Shown here one piece after another: positions 53,735 to 62,785 of a DNA stretch of 64,000 nt; positions within the stretch are counted from its first letter, which is position 1; the number at the start of each line of letters is the position of its first letter. The position numbers were made by a program, and so were the translations under genes. Origin of the DNA: Bin5 sp965204525 (GTDB lineage Bacteria; Chloroflexota; Anaerolineae; Caldilineales; Caldilineaceae). The DNA is taken from contig OZ241994.1 in assembly GCA_965204525.1 (NCBI GenBank), positions 868,001-932,000 on the forward strand, read 5' to 3'. The notes under the pieces are model-generated. The model had not been told where the DNA came from. It searched no databases and worked only from the letters and a program-made list of their open reading frames with translations.

Positions 53735-55105
53735 TCACCACTTGAAGGGAACCGTCCCCGTTTCATCCAGAGGATAGCCCCAATTCTCGACATACGTCTC
53801 GCCAGGCAGGAATTCATCCCCCCGTTCGTCCAGTCTGAGCTGAAGCTGCGACTCGAGTTCAGTTTGCAGTGACACTACTTCGGGGCGGTCAACAAGGTTT
53901 GCCAACTGGAAGGGATCGGCCACGTTGTCGTAGAGCAGCCAGGGACCATTCAAGTCGCGGGCGTAGGTGTGAGTCCGCGTGCGAAGTCCTCTGTACTCGC
54001 GGCCTCCGTCACGTCTCAGGAACTGGCCAAAGGGATGGGGACAGTAGATGAGGGCGGCGCCCCCTGACGGATCCTGACCGCCTTCAATCGCGTCCGTAAA
54101 ATCCCTGCCTTCGACGGTATCAGGAATGGGGATTTCGCAAAGGGACAACAACGTAGGCAGAATATCGGGCGTGTCGAGCAGCGCCTCGATCTCTCGTCCC
54201 TGCAATCCGAAGCGCCGCGGCCAGCGCAGCAGGAAGGGCACCCGGATCGACTCCTCCCAGGGCCGCTGCTTCTTGACTTCGCCTTGGGAACCAAGCATAT
54301 CACCGTGATCAGACGTAAAGACGAAGATCGTGTTTTCCGCCAGACCCTCTTCTTCAAGGGTCTGCAACAGCCCCCCGAGGCAATCGTCGAGAGCCGTACA
54401 GTGGGCATAGTAACCGGCGATCCACTCACGCGCCTCGGCGGCCATCTCAGGCGGCACGTTGGGTCTCAGTTCGATGTCGTCGGGACTGTAGAGAGCTTGA
54501 TATTCTGCCGGAGCCGTCTCATAGGGCGCGTGAGGGGGTCCCCAGGAGAGCACGAGCAGAAAGGGTGTGTCGGAATTGCCGTCGCCGACCGTTTGATTGC
54601 GACCGCGCAAATAGGCCCGCACGTCTTTGGTCTGCTCGATTGCGTCGTATCCTTCCCAGGTCAAGGGCTCGTCGGAGTCACCGGCGTAGTATCTGGAGTT
54701 GTTATAGTCATGCGTGCATTCCAGCGCCTTCCAGTAGTCGAACCCCTGGCGGCTCTCGGGAGGAATGTAGTTGCTGCGCCCGCGGCCGTCAACATGCCAT
54801 TTGCCCACATAGGCGGTATCGTAGCCGGCCGCCTTAAAGAGCTTGGCCATGGAGACGGCGTCGTCGGCCAGATGCACGTCATTGAGGAAGACGCCGTGGG
54901 TCAGCGCGTGCTGCCCTGTCAGGAGACAGGCACGCGCCGGGCAGCAGACGGGAATCCCGGCCACGGCATGGGTGAAGTTGATGCTCTGTGCGGCCAAACT
55001 GTCAAGATGGGGTGTCCGGACCTGCCGGTTACCTGCGTAACCGGTGTCCTGTGCCCGCCACTGGTCGGCGAAGACGTACACTACATTGGGTCGTTCCTGG
55101 GGCAT
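53735..55105 (-). CDS. Type I sulfatase (second)
   Basis: The 456-residue enzyme has CCPAR (C-x-P-x-R; the first Cys is the formylglycine precursor) in GIPVCCPARACLLTGQ and metal ligands in VYVFADQWRAQDTGY and VFTSDHGDMLGSQG. HDYNNSRYYAGDS and QRPWEESIRVPFLLRWP resemble choline-sulfatase/iduronate-type enzymes, substrate unproven. No signal peptide is evident. The gene starts 27 bp after the UxaA-family gene. Confidence 0.9.
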   Translation of the reverse strand: MPQERPNVVYVFADQWRAQDTGYAGNRQVRTPHLDSLAAQSINFTHAVAGIPVCCPARACLLTGQHALTHGVFLNDVHLADDAVSMAKLFKAAGYDTAYVGKWHVDGRGRSNYIPPESRQGFDYWKALECTHDYNNSRYYAGDSDEPLTWEGYDAIEQTKDVRAYLRGRNQTVGDGNSDTPFLLVLSWGPPHAPYETAPAEYQALYSPDDIELRPNVPPEMAAEAREWIAGYYAHCTALDDCLGGLLQTLEEEGLAENTIFVFTSDHGDMLGSQGEVKKQRPWEESIRVPFLLRWPRRFGLQGREIEALLDTPDILPTLLSLCEIPIPDTVEGRDFTDAIEGGQDPSGGAALIYCPHPFGQFLRRDGGREYRGLRTRTHTYARDLNGPWLLYDNVADPFQLANLVDRPEVVSLQTELESQLQLRLDERGDEFLPGETYVENWGYPLDETGTVPFKW

Positions 55106-55132
55106 GACCTGGTCTCGTTTGGGCGCCGGCTG

Positions 55133-57883
55133 CTAGAGTGACACGCCAAGCAGACCGCGCGTGAACTGAAAGTCGATATTCCCTGCTCGCATTGCTTTAG
55201 GGTGGCGCTTTCCTGCCAGCGTCTGCGTCAAGAGGTCAGCCAAACTCTGGGGCCAGGAACCGGGATCATTTTCCAGTACCGCGTCCATATCATCGGCATA
55301 CTGCCCGGCCGTGCAAGCGACCGTGGTTACTTGGAGCACCGGAACCAGCGGATGGCCCTCAACCGGGTGGCTGCCCACGTATGCCAGAATCGCCTCAACT
55401 CCCACGCCGCCGAGGCCTGTCAGAGTTTCGCTCCAGTGTTCGGTGGGTGTCTCCATCACGTGGAGACCGCTCTGTTCGTCAGCGTCGGCCAGGGACTGTC
55501 CGTAGGCCAGCGTAGGCAGGTGCGGGCCGTCTCCGATACACTCTTCAAGGAACGCACTATCCGAAAGAAGCGACGTGTTTTCCGGCAGGACAACTGTACC
55601 GCCGCCAGCCGCAATGGCAGCCGCCAGACGACCAAATTGAGAGGAAACCGCTGGCGGCGGCGTCCCGGCGCTGAGGAGCCCGATGCGAACGGCGGAAACA
55701 TTGGCCATCGTCTGCTCTGGCGGGTCAGCCGCGGCCAGGCGCTGTTCGAACCAGGCATCGACCTTTTCAAGGACCGCGTCTATCCCGCCATCCAACTGGA
55801 TGCTGGCCCAACCGAAGCGGTCCAGGTCCATTCCATTTTCTTCCAACTCGTGGCGGAAGTAGTCGTTGTGCGTCTTTTCGCAGCCATGCTCAAGAAGGAG
55901 CGTCTCCGCGGCCTGGGGATGACGCAGATAGCCCAGAACGGTGCGCACGTAGAGATCCCCGGTATGCCCGCCGGAGAATCCGCACCCCTCGGTGTGGGCC
56001 AGCGCCACAAAGCGCTTGAGCCGAAGCGCTGATTCTTTGCCGGCGGCATATCTTCGATTGAGCCGGGCGGCCGCTATCTGCCCAATCTGGCCGGAGCAGA
56101 GACTTGTCGGAAGGATCAGCCCGATGCGATCGGCAGCCGGGCCGTCTGGCGTTGCAAAGGCAGGATAGGAAAAGTCGAGAGCAGGCGCGGCGAAGGAACG
56201 GCGTAAAGGCAATGCGCGCCCCGGAGGCGTTGGGCGGGCGCTGATCTCTTCTACGCGGCCCGGTCCGGTCTGACGCCAGTCCCGCCACAGCTGCACCTGA
56301 GCATGGCCCGCTTTTTCGCCAACAGTTCGTTCGCCGGATGCGGCGCGCACCGTCAGGTCGAGCGTGTCGGCGCCGAGTTCGTCCATGGGCGTACCGTCCA
56401 GATACAGTCCCGCGTTGACGTCCATATCCCGGCTCAGCAGCTCATAGCGGCGCGTTGTTGTCACGATCTTGATAGTCGGCACAAACGGAAAGTTGGTAAT
56501 TGAGCCGTTGCCGGTGACGAAGTAGATCATGTTGCAGCCGGAAGCCACCTGTCCTGCGATGCTCTCCAGGTCATTGCCCGGGCTGTCCATAAAGTAGTAG
56601 CCGGGCTCTTTCATCAGCCCGCTATAGGAGATTACGTGGTCGAGTCGCACGTCCGGATGCCGCTTCATGGCCGCCCCGATCGACTTCAGGACGATGTTGT
56701 ACAACCCGCGATACTTGTTGCCGCCGGATGGATTGCCGGCTGCCGAGTGGCCATGCCAGGCAACCCGTTCCTGGAAGCGCTCGATCGTCTCCAGAAACTC
56801 GGCGGCTGTACCCGCATCCCGCACATTGAGCATGATATAGGGTTCGGCGCCGATCAGCTCGTCCGTTTCGGCCAGGTTTGCCGCGCCGCCGTACCGAACC
56901 AGTTCGCGGGCTACCCAGGAAGCCAGAGGATTCCCTGAGATGCCGGAGAAAGCGTCCGAGCCGCCGCACTGCAGGGCCAGTTTCAACTCAGAGAGAGGCT
57001 GAGGGGTGCGCGGCAGCGCGCTTACTTCGTCAAGCCAGCCCAGCACGATCGCTTCGGCCTGATCCAGCCCGGTCTGGAATCCTCCTTTGAGGGTCAGAAA
57101 GGCATGGGGGACGGCATCCAGCGGGTAGTCGTTATCGGTCAGGAACTTTTGCAGCAACGCGTTATTCACCGGTTCGACGCCGTAATCTACGCATAGAACT
57201 GCGCCGACATTGGGGTGGGTGATGAAGCCGGCCAGCGTACGCAGTACGGACTCAGTGTTATTGGGGTTGTCGTGGCCGCCCTCGGTGTGGGCTACGGCGA
57301 CGATGCCATCGATGTTGCCGTAGCGACCGGCGACACCCGCGAACCTGGCTTCCAACTGCTTGACGAAGCCCCCGGTGCGCGAGGAAGTTCCAAGCAGAAT
57401 GATCACATTGCGGGTTCCCACGCCCCTGCCTCCGGGACGGGCATATCCCTCAAAATGGCGGTCTTCACTGTAGCGGGAAACCTGCCGGCCAGGCTGGAAA
57501 CTATCCGCATCGAGATTGTAGGCCTGAACGTGATCTGCGAAGTTCGGCTCTCTGGGCAGCTCGAAATCAAGGGCGCGCACGCCAAGGGCGTCGAGCATCT
57601 CTGCGTTGCGTATGTATTCGCCTGGCGCTATCGCCCGCGTGGCCAGACCAAAGGGCAGCTCCCACGAGAGCAAGGGGTCGCCTTGCGGGATCGACGCGAC
57701 CGCGAAACGGTGTCCCTCCATCACGGTATAGTCCAGAGTCAGGACTCTTCCGTGAAATGCGATCTGCGTGCCCGCCGCAAGTGTACGCGTGGCGATCGCG
57801 ACGTTGTCGCCGGGTAGCGGCAGGCGGGCTACCTCATCGAAAGGGAGTTGGGAAGCGATCTGGGAGTCTTGTGCCTGAGCCAT
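55133..57883 (-). CDS. UxaA-family sugar-acid dehydratase of double length
   Basis: At 916 residues it is nearly twice the usual altronate/galactarate dehydratase (about 500). Residues about 20-95 form an SAF domain. The first catalytic half (about 145-505) has HTEGGHDNPNNTES at 199, CGGSDAFSG at 306 and FVPTIKIVTTTRRYELLSRD. The second half (about 585-916) has HTEGCGFSG (Cys634), LLLEHGCEKTH (Cys668) and FQFTRGLLGVSL. The family TGCG and GCE cysteines are missing from half one but present in half two, whereas CGGSD is present only in half one. It probably removes water from aldonate/uronate acids with a metal ion. AAGGTG lies before the ATG. Confidence 0.85.
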   Translation of the reverse strand: MAQAQDSQIASQLPFDEVARLPLPGDNVAIATRTLAAGTQIAFHGRVLTLDYTVMEGHRFAVASIPQGDPLLSWELPFGLATRAIAPGEYIRNAEMLDALGVRALDFELPREPNFADHVQAYNLDADSFQPGRQVSRYSEDRHFEGYARPGGRGVGTRNVIILLGTSSRTGGFVKQLEARFAGVAGRYGNIDGIVAVAHTEGGHDNPNNTESVLRTLAGFITHPNVGAVLCVDYGVEPVNNALLQKFLTDNDYPLDAVPHAFLTLKGGFQTGLDQAEAIVLGWLDEVSALPRTPQPLSELKLALQCGGSDAFSGISGNPLASWVARELVRYGGAANLAETDELIGAEPYIMLNVRDAGTAAEFLETIERFQERVAWHGHSAAGNPSGGNKYRGLYNIVLKSIGAAMKRHPDVRLDHVISYSGLMKEPGYYFMDSPGNDLESIAGQVASGCNMIYFVTGNGSITNFPFVPTIKIVTTTRRYELLSRDMDVNAGLYLDGTPMDELGADTLDLTVRAASGERTVGEKAGHAQVQLWRDWRQTGPGRVEEISARPTPPGRALPLRRSFAAPALDFSYPAFATPDGPAADRIGLILPTSLCSGQIGQIAAARLNRRYAAGKESALRLKRFVALAHTEGCGFSGGHTGDLYVRTVLGYLRHPQAAETLLLEHGCEKTHNDYFRHELEENGMDLDRFGWASIQLDGGIDAVLEKVDAWFEQRLAAADPPEQTMANVSAVRIGLLSAGTPPPAVSSQFGRLAAAIAAGGGTVVLPENTSLLSDSAFLEECIGDGPHLPTLAYGQSLADADEQSGLHVMETPTEHWSETLTGLGGVGVEAILAYVGSHPVEGHPLVPVLQVTTVACTAGQYADDMDAVLENDPGSWPQSLADLLTQTLAGKRHPKAMRAGNIDFQFTRGLLGVSL

Positions 57884-57910
57884 TGATCACCTTCGCAGTT
57901 CGTGGACTGT

Positions 57911-57944
57911 TCTGCAAACTCCGATAGCCTAACACATTTGCAGA
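57911..57944 (-). promoter_or_regulatory. Inverted repeat upstream of the UxaA-family gene
   Basis: TCTGCAAA (57911-57918) and TTTGCAGA (57937-57944) are perfect complements, centred 26 bases apart. They lie 28-61 bases before the ATG. It resembles a two-site operator and may be bound by a sugar-acid regulator. Confidence 0.35.
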
Positions 57945-58282
57945 GAATTCGTAACTACCAAGCCATCTCCCGTGTAAGTTCACCGTATCAGGAACTACAG
58001 TGGTTAGTGGTTAGTGGTTAGTTGCTGGTGGGTTGAGATAGCAGGCGGAGGGTAAGTGCAGTTTGCTCCCGCAAATCGCTTTTCTGACAAACATCAACGC
58101 GCCGTTTGATTCAACGGCTCAACAGTGAGAGCGAAGAGAAGGCCGACTTGAAGAGCGTTATGCTTGAATCGATTGAAGGTTGGAAAACGGATCAGGGGGC
58201 GGTGGCTCGATTCCGGCAGGCGCCAGCTTGCTTCGTCGACGTCGGCCTGCTCGAAGGCAACATCTTGACTGGCTATGCGAAA
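57945..58282. other. Non-coding stretch with a 7-bp tandem repeat
   Basis: About 340 bases with no protein-like frame. TGGTTAG repeats three times at 58001-58021 (58001, 58008, 58015). This lies between the divergent UxaA-family gene start and the end of the HD gene. Confidence 0.6.
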
Positions 58283-58957
58283 TCAAAGTTGGCCTGTCAT
58301 TTCAGCGTCCAACTGCTCGTAGAAGCGGGTCATAAACCTGTGCCTCTGCTTTCCGATCTCGCGGGCGGAGGGCGTGTAAAGCGTTGCCAGAATGCGGCGA
58401 AGCTTGTAGACGTATTCGTGGACAGGTGTGTATTCGGGGCCGTCCGGTTGGGCGTGGTCCGGCGGCGCCTCAGCTGCAGGCTGGTTCCAGAGCCGGCTGC
58501 TGTGGTTGCCGGCATGAGCGAAGGCCCTGGCAACGCCGATGGCCCCGATACTGTCCAGCTTGTCGGCGTCGTAGAGACATTTCGCCTCCAGTGTCTGCGG
58601 CTGGACGGAGTTGTCACGGTAGCGGTGGGCCTGGATGCAGTGGACCACGTTCTCGATGCGGCGTGCATCCATGCCGGCTGCGCGCAGGTAACCGGCAGCG
58701 AAATCGGCTGCGGCGAAGTGATGGTTCGTGCGCCCGCTTCCTGAAACAGGCAGATCGTGAAGCAGTGCCGCCGCGCGCACTATCTCCTCGTCCGCGCCCT
58801 CGGCCTGCGCAATGCGTATACCCAACTTTGTCACTCGCAACACGTGGTCAAAGTCGTGGGCCGCGTCGCCCGATGAATAAAGGCGGCGGACTTTGGCTTC
58901 GCACAGGTTTTCAGAAACAGATGCCTGACAGGGTGAGTCTCTCATTGCGGCGACCAT
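58283..58957 (-). CDS. HD-domain phosphohydrolase
   Basis: ATG 58957 has AAGGA five bases upstream; a TTG at 58969 would only add four residues. The 224-residue protein has the HD metal site: DAAHDFDHVLRV, LLHDLPV and YDADKLDSIGAIGVARAF. Family members hydrolyse nucleotides or nucleic-acid phosphates; substrate unknown. No operon partner is evident, and the next minus-strand gene ends 44 bp downstream of its start side. Confidence 0.9.
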   Translation of the reverse strand: MVAAMRDSPCQASVSENLCEAKVRRLYSSGDAAHDFDHVLRVTKLGIRIAQAEGADEEIVRAAALLHDLPVSGSGRTNHHFAAADFAAGYLRAAGMDARRIENVVHCIQAHRYRDNSVQPQTLEAKCLYDADKLDSIGAIGVARAFAHAGNHSSRLWNQPAAEAPPDHAQPDGPEYTPVHEYVYKLRRILATLYTPSAREIGKQRHRFMTRFYEQLDAEMTGQL

Positions 58958-59000
58958 GAGATCCTTCAAAGCCGTTTAGCGTGGGTGTCGTTTCCGGCTG

Positions 59001-60164
59001 TTACCGGGTAACGAAATCATCCAGGCAGGCCAGCAGGCGCCGGCGAAACGCCCCCCGGCTGAATCTATCCGCTTGACTGCGGCAATCGGCAGGGTTGTAG
59101 CTGTGGACGTCGAAATGTTGTATAACCTCCCGCAGCAGTTCCGGCTCTTGCTCAGCGAAAAACTCGCCGGTCTTGCCGGGGATGACCGTATCCAGGGCGC
59201 CGCCGCCTTGAAATGCGATTACCGGACGGCCAACACTCATCGCCTCGACCGGCGCAATACCAAAGTCCTCCAGGCCGGGAAAGAGAAAGGCCTTACAGCC
59301 CCGCATCAGCTCCAACTGCCTATCAGCGGGCTGCCAACCGAGGAAGGAGACATTCGGCCCCGCAAGTTCCTCGAGCGACTTTCGGGCTCGACCGCTACCG
59401 ACAACGATCAGACGTTCGTGCGGCAGGTCCTGGAATGCCCTTACAGCTAAATCGATGCGCTTGTACGGGATCAAACGGCTGACGATCAGAAAGTAGTCCC
59501 CAACCGGAACCGATGAATCAGGCGTGAAGCGTTGGGTATCGACCGGAGGAGGCACGACGATGCTGTCGCGCCCATAGATGGTGCGGATACGCTCCTGCAC
59601 TGCGCTGCTGATGGCGATGAAGAAATCGACCTTCTGTGCAGCGGCATAGTCCCAACGTCGTAGCAGTGCCAGAACTGGTCTCAGCCCAAGCTCGAGTAGT
59701 CCCCCGATCTGCTCCCGCTGGCGGTACTGGTCGTACAGCCAGAGAAACCGGGTTGGCGTCAGGCAGTAACAGACGTGCAGGGCCTTCCGCCGGCCATTGC
59801 GGGCCCGCACCCCGTGGCAGAAGCCGCTCTTGTTGCTGAGTATCAGGTCGAACCCGCTGAGATCGGTTCTCTGAAACGCTGCCGGATAGAGCGGAAGATA
59901 GGCTTGGTGGTGGTCGATCACGCCTGGCAGGCGCTGCATGAAGGTGGTGCGGATTGTCCAACTCTTATAGGAGTCGGGCATCTTGTCCGGGCCGTACATA
60001 CTTGTGTAGACCGGCGCGCCGGGGAAGAGGTCAACGAACTCTTCGAGTACGTTCTCGGCACCTCCCATTTGGTTGAGCCAGTCATGCACCAGCGCCACGC
60101 GCAGCCCGGCCCGCCAGTCATCAGGGTGCAGGTCGGCGCTTGAAACCGGCTGCCGCGTAGACAT
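59001..60164 (-). CDS. Glycosyltransferase family 4
   Basis: ATG 60164 (MSTRQPVSS) is preferred over an upstream start at 60377, which adds 71 unsupported residues. The 387-residue enzyme is a GT-B fold: VALVHDWLNQMGGAENVLEEF near the N-terminus, an N-terminal domain with HVCYCLTPTRFLWLYDQY, and a C-terminal nucleotide-sugar site IVSRLIPYKRIDLAVRAF, then FPGLEDFGIAPVEAMSVGRP with the catalytic Glu. It probably adds mannose or glucose from a nucleotide donor to a lipid or polysaccharide. Confidence 0.93.
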   Translation of the reverse strand: MSTRQPVSSADLHPDDWRAGLRVALVHDWLNQMGGAENVLEEFVDLFPGAPVYTSMYGPDKMPDSYKSWTIRTTFMQRLPGVIDHHQAYLPLYPAAFQRTDLSGFDLILSNKSGFCHGVRARNGRRKALHVCYCLTPTRFLWLYDQYRQREQIGGLLELGLRPVLALLRRWDYAAAQKVDFFIAISSAVQERIRTIYGRDSIVVPPPVDTQRFTPDSSVPVGDYFLIVSRLIPYKRIDLAVRAFQDLPHERLIVVGSGRARKSLEELAGPNVSFLGWQPADRQLELMRGCKAFLFPGLEDFGIAPVEAMSVGRPVIAFQGGGALDTVIPGKTGEFFAEQEPELLREVIQHFDVHSYNPADCRSQADRFSRGAFRRRLLACLDDFVTR

Positions 60165-60514
60165 AGTCTTGCCGCTGTCAGTTTGCAGCGATGAGAGATC
60201 TGTCCAATCTGTCAATTTCCGACCGAACCTCGGCGAGTGACTTGCAGTTCTGAGGATCTGGCATTGGGAGACCTGTTGTAGCGTACGCGGAGATTCCCTG
60301 ATTTCGTGGAGAATTCTACCCCAGACACCTTCAAGGACAAAGTGGAAGTGCATTTGCTCTCTCCCGGAACCTGGCAAGAAGTTAGGACATCGTATCCGCT
60401 CGAAGCAGTTGCACTGGTTATGAGTTCAGCCAATCCGCCTGGTCAGAGCTGATGTCATGTAGAGCCCAAGTCCAGGAAGTACGCCCGAGATGACCAACCG
60501 AGTGAGCACTGCTC

Positions 60515-60544
60515 TTGACCGACGGCTTGGCAGTACAGTAGAAT
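60515..60544 (+). promoter_or_regulatory. Candidate promoter of the M20 dipeptidase gene
   Basis: TTGACC (60515-60520) and TAGAAT (60539-60544) are 18 bp apart. The ATG at 60589 is about 45 bases downstream of the -10. The rest of the 425-base gap between 60164 and 60589 shows no gene. Confidence 0.6.
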
Positions 60545-60588
60545 GCGCCGAACAGTTGGAACCACTCCCAAACCAAGGAGCGCTGAGA

Positions 60589-61971
60589 ATGGCCTCTTAC
60601 CAAAGCTACCTCGAGAATCATCAGGACCGGTTTCTCGCGGACCTGCTTGAGTTCCTGCGTATTCCAAGCATTTCGGCCCTTCCAGAGCGCGCCGAAGACG
60701 TAGCGCGCGCCGGACAGTGGGTCGCGCAGCGACTGACGGCAGCGGGGGTAGAAAACGTTGAAGTCTTGCCGACGGGCGGCCATCCGGTCGTTTACGGTGA
60801 CTGGCTGCATGCGCCCGACAGGCCGACTATCATGATCTACGGCCACTTCGACGTGCAGCCCGTTGACCCGGTTGAACTGTGGACAAACCCACCCTTCGAG
60901 CCGACAGTAGTTGGAGACAGGGTCTATGCGCGCGGCGCGTCCGACGACAAAGGCAACATGCTGGCGCCGATACTTGCGGTCGAGGCGCTCTTGAAAGGGG
61001 AAGACGAGGCGCCGGTCAATCTGAAATTCTGTTTCGAAGGGCAGGAGGAGATCGGCAGTCCGCATATTCCCGATTTCATGCCCCAGCACACCGAGCGTTT
61101 CGCCTGTGATCTCGCGGTCAGCGCTGACGGTGGGCAGTTCAGCGAGACAGAGCCGATCCTGCTAATGTCTCTGCGCGGCGTCTGCGGTCTACAGATCGAT
61201 GTCCACGGCGCGTCATCCGACCTTCACTCCGGTCTGCACGGGGGCCGCATCCAGAATCCGATTCACGCGCTAACACAGATCCTTGGTTCGTTACGACGCG
61301 CCGACGGCACGATAGCTGTTGAGGGATTCTATGATGATGTAGTGGAGCTAACGTCGAATGAGCGCGCCGCGGTCGCCCTTGTTCCTTTCGATGGTGACCA
61401 TTACCTGAAAGAGCTGGGCTTGGAGGAGGAGTTCGGCGAGCCGGGCTATACGAACCGTGAGCGCGGCTGGGTGCGCCCTACACTGGAGATGAACGGCATC
61501 TGGGGTGGATTTCAGGAGGAGGGAATCAAGACAGTTCTTCCCAACTCGGCACACGCCAAAATAACCTGCCGTCTGGTGGCCGACCAGGATCCCGCTCGCA
61601 TCATCGCCCTTCTGGAGGAGCATATAACACAACATGCCCCACCCGGAGTGAGCGTAGAGGTGACGCCACTGTCAATTCTGGGACGGCCCTACGGCATTTC
61701 GGCCAATCATTGGGGCAACAAGGCCGCGGCAGCTGTGCTGAAGGAAATGTACGGCCGCGAACCCTACCAGACTCGCAGCGGAGGGAGCATTCCAATCACC
61801 GGCGTCTTTCGTGAACAGCTGGGGGCGGATACGATAAGCTTCGGCTTTGGCATCGAAGACGAAAACATTCACGCGCCGGACGAGTTCTTCCGCCTGGCAA
61901 GTTTTCGCAAAAGCCAAGTTGCCTACTGTAAGTTACTCGCCGAGCTAGGGGCGTCTGCGCCGGCTCTGTGA
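60589..61971 (+). CDS. M20 family dipeptidase
   Basis: ATG 60589 follows AAGGAG, giving 460 residues, typical of the PepV/CNDP-like branch. The metal-binding series is IYGHFDVQPVDP, YARGASDDKGNMLAPI, FEGQEEIGSPHIPDF (catalytic Glu pair) and the C-terminal GFGIEDENIHAPDEFF. SADGGQFSETEPILLMSLRG is present as in the branch. It cleaves dipeptides or acyl-amino acids in the cytoplasm using two zinc ions. Confidence 0.94.
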   Translation: MASYQSYLENHQDRFLADLLEFLRIPSISALPERAEDVARAGQWVAQRLTAAGVENVEVLPTGGHPVVYGDWLHAPDRPTIMIYGHFDVQPVDPVELWTNPPFEPTVVGDRVYARGASDDKGNMLAPILAVEALLKGEDEAPVNLKFCFEGQEEIGSPHIPDFMPQHTERFACDLAVSADGGQFSETEPILLMSLRGVCGLQIDVHGASSDLHSGLHGGRIQNPIHALTQILGSLRRADGTIAVEGFYDDVVELTSNERAAVALVPFDGDHYLKELGLEEEFGEPGYTNRERGWVRPTLEMNGIWGGFQEEGIKTVLPNSAHAKITCRLVADQDPARIIALLEEHITQHAPPGVSVEVTPLSILGRPYGISANHWGNKAAAAVLKEMYGREPYQTRSGGSIPITGVFREQLGADTISFGFGIEDENIHAPDEFFRLASFRKSQVAYCKLLAELGASAPAL

Positions 61972-62001
61972 GAATCAAGCGAAGGGCATCACATCAGGAG
62001 G

Positions 62002-62448
62002 TCAGGAGGCAAAGTGAAACCACAATACCGTATAGAGAATGCCGATGAGCGCGCCGACGTACACCTCGGTCGGTGAATGGCCGATCAGTTCCTTCAACTC
62101 CTCTTCACTGACAGGCTGGCCTGTGAAAAGCTCGCGCAGGATCTGATTCAGGACTTTCGCCTGCTTACCAGCGGCTTGACGCACACCGGTGGCGTCATAC
62201 ATGACGACCAAGGCGAAGATAGCGGCCAAGGCAAAGATGTCGCTGCGCGGACCAGAGCGATAGCCGACAGCCGAAACCAGGCTGCAGACCATGGCTGCAT
62301 GGCTGCTAGGCATACCCCCGGCGCGGGCAAGCACGCGCAGGTCAAAGTCTCGCTTCAGGATCCATTCGAAGAGAAACTTGTAGAGCTGGACGAGCAGGCC
62401 GGCGCTCAATGGAAGCCAGATAATGGAACTGTTGCCGAGTAGCTGCAT
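62002..62448 (-). CDS. DUF212 divergent PAP2-family membrane protein
   Basis: The 148-residue protein has about four hydrophobic spans, GGMPSSHAAMVCSL (the DUF212 signature) and GHSPTEVYVGALIGILYTVL near the C-terminus, both typical of the family. It is related to PAP2-type lipid phosphatases, but phosphatase activity is unproven. The gene begins 4 bp after xseB and may be co-transcribed with it. Confidence 0.92.
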   Translation of the reverse strand: MQLLGNSSIIWLPLSAGLLVQLYKFLFEWILKRDFDLRVLARAGGMPSSHAAMVCSLVSAVGYRSGPRSDIFALAAIFALVVMYDATGVRQAAGKQAKVLNQILRELFTGQPVSEEELKELIGHSPTEVYVGALIGILYTVLWFHFAS

Positions 62449-62452
62449 CGAT

Positions 62453-62704
62453 CTACCGACCCGCGTCGCCGTTCAACTCAGAAATGGTTCCGTCCGGCTC
62501 CCACTTTCTGACTCTTAGTTCGGCCTCTTCGAGCAGTACTCCGCAGCGCTCGGCGAGTTTCACTCCTGCCTCGTACAGGTCCAGCAGATCGGCGAGTGGT
62601 AGATCGGCTGCTTCGAGCCGTTCCAGGATTGCCTGAAGCTGTGCGTAGCTTTCTTCGTAGGAAAGGTCGACAGTTTCTTCGGCGGCGCAGTTTTGATTTT
62701 CCAT
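62453..62704 (-). CDS. xseB: Exodeoxyribonuclease VII small subunit
   Basis: ATG 62704 with GAAAGGAAAG upstream gives 83 residues. SYEESYAQLQAILERLEAADLPLADLL and YEAGVKLAERCGVLLEEAELRV fit XseB. It partners XseA, the catalytic subunit that degrades single-stranded DNA; xseA is not in this window. A longer frame to 63319 would run through the DUF309 gene and is rejected. Confidence 0.94.
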   Translation of the reverse strand: MENQNCAAEETVDLSYEESYAQLQAILERLEAADLPLADLLDLYEAGVKLAERCGVLLEEAELRVRKWEPDGTISELNGDAGR

Positions 62705-62785
62705 TGCTTTCCTTTCGGTACCACCAAGATGGGCATCAGTATACCAGAGAGAGCACAGGTTCAGGGAATAGAGAAGGAGAGCTGT

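Noticed and set aside
54284..56032. Long plus-strand frames within the sulfatase and UxaA-family genes
   Set aside because: They lack motifs and ribosome-binding sites and reflect high-GC third-position bias on the opposite strand.
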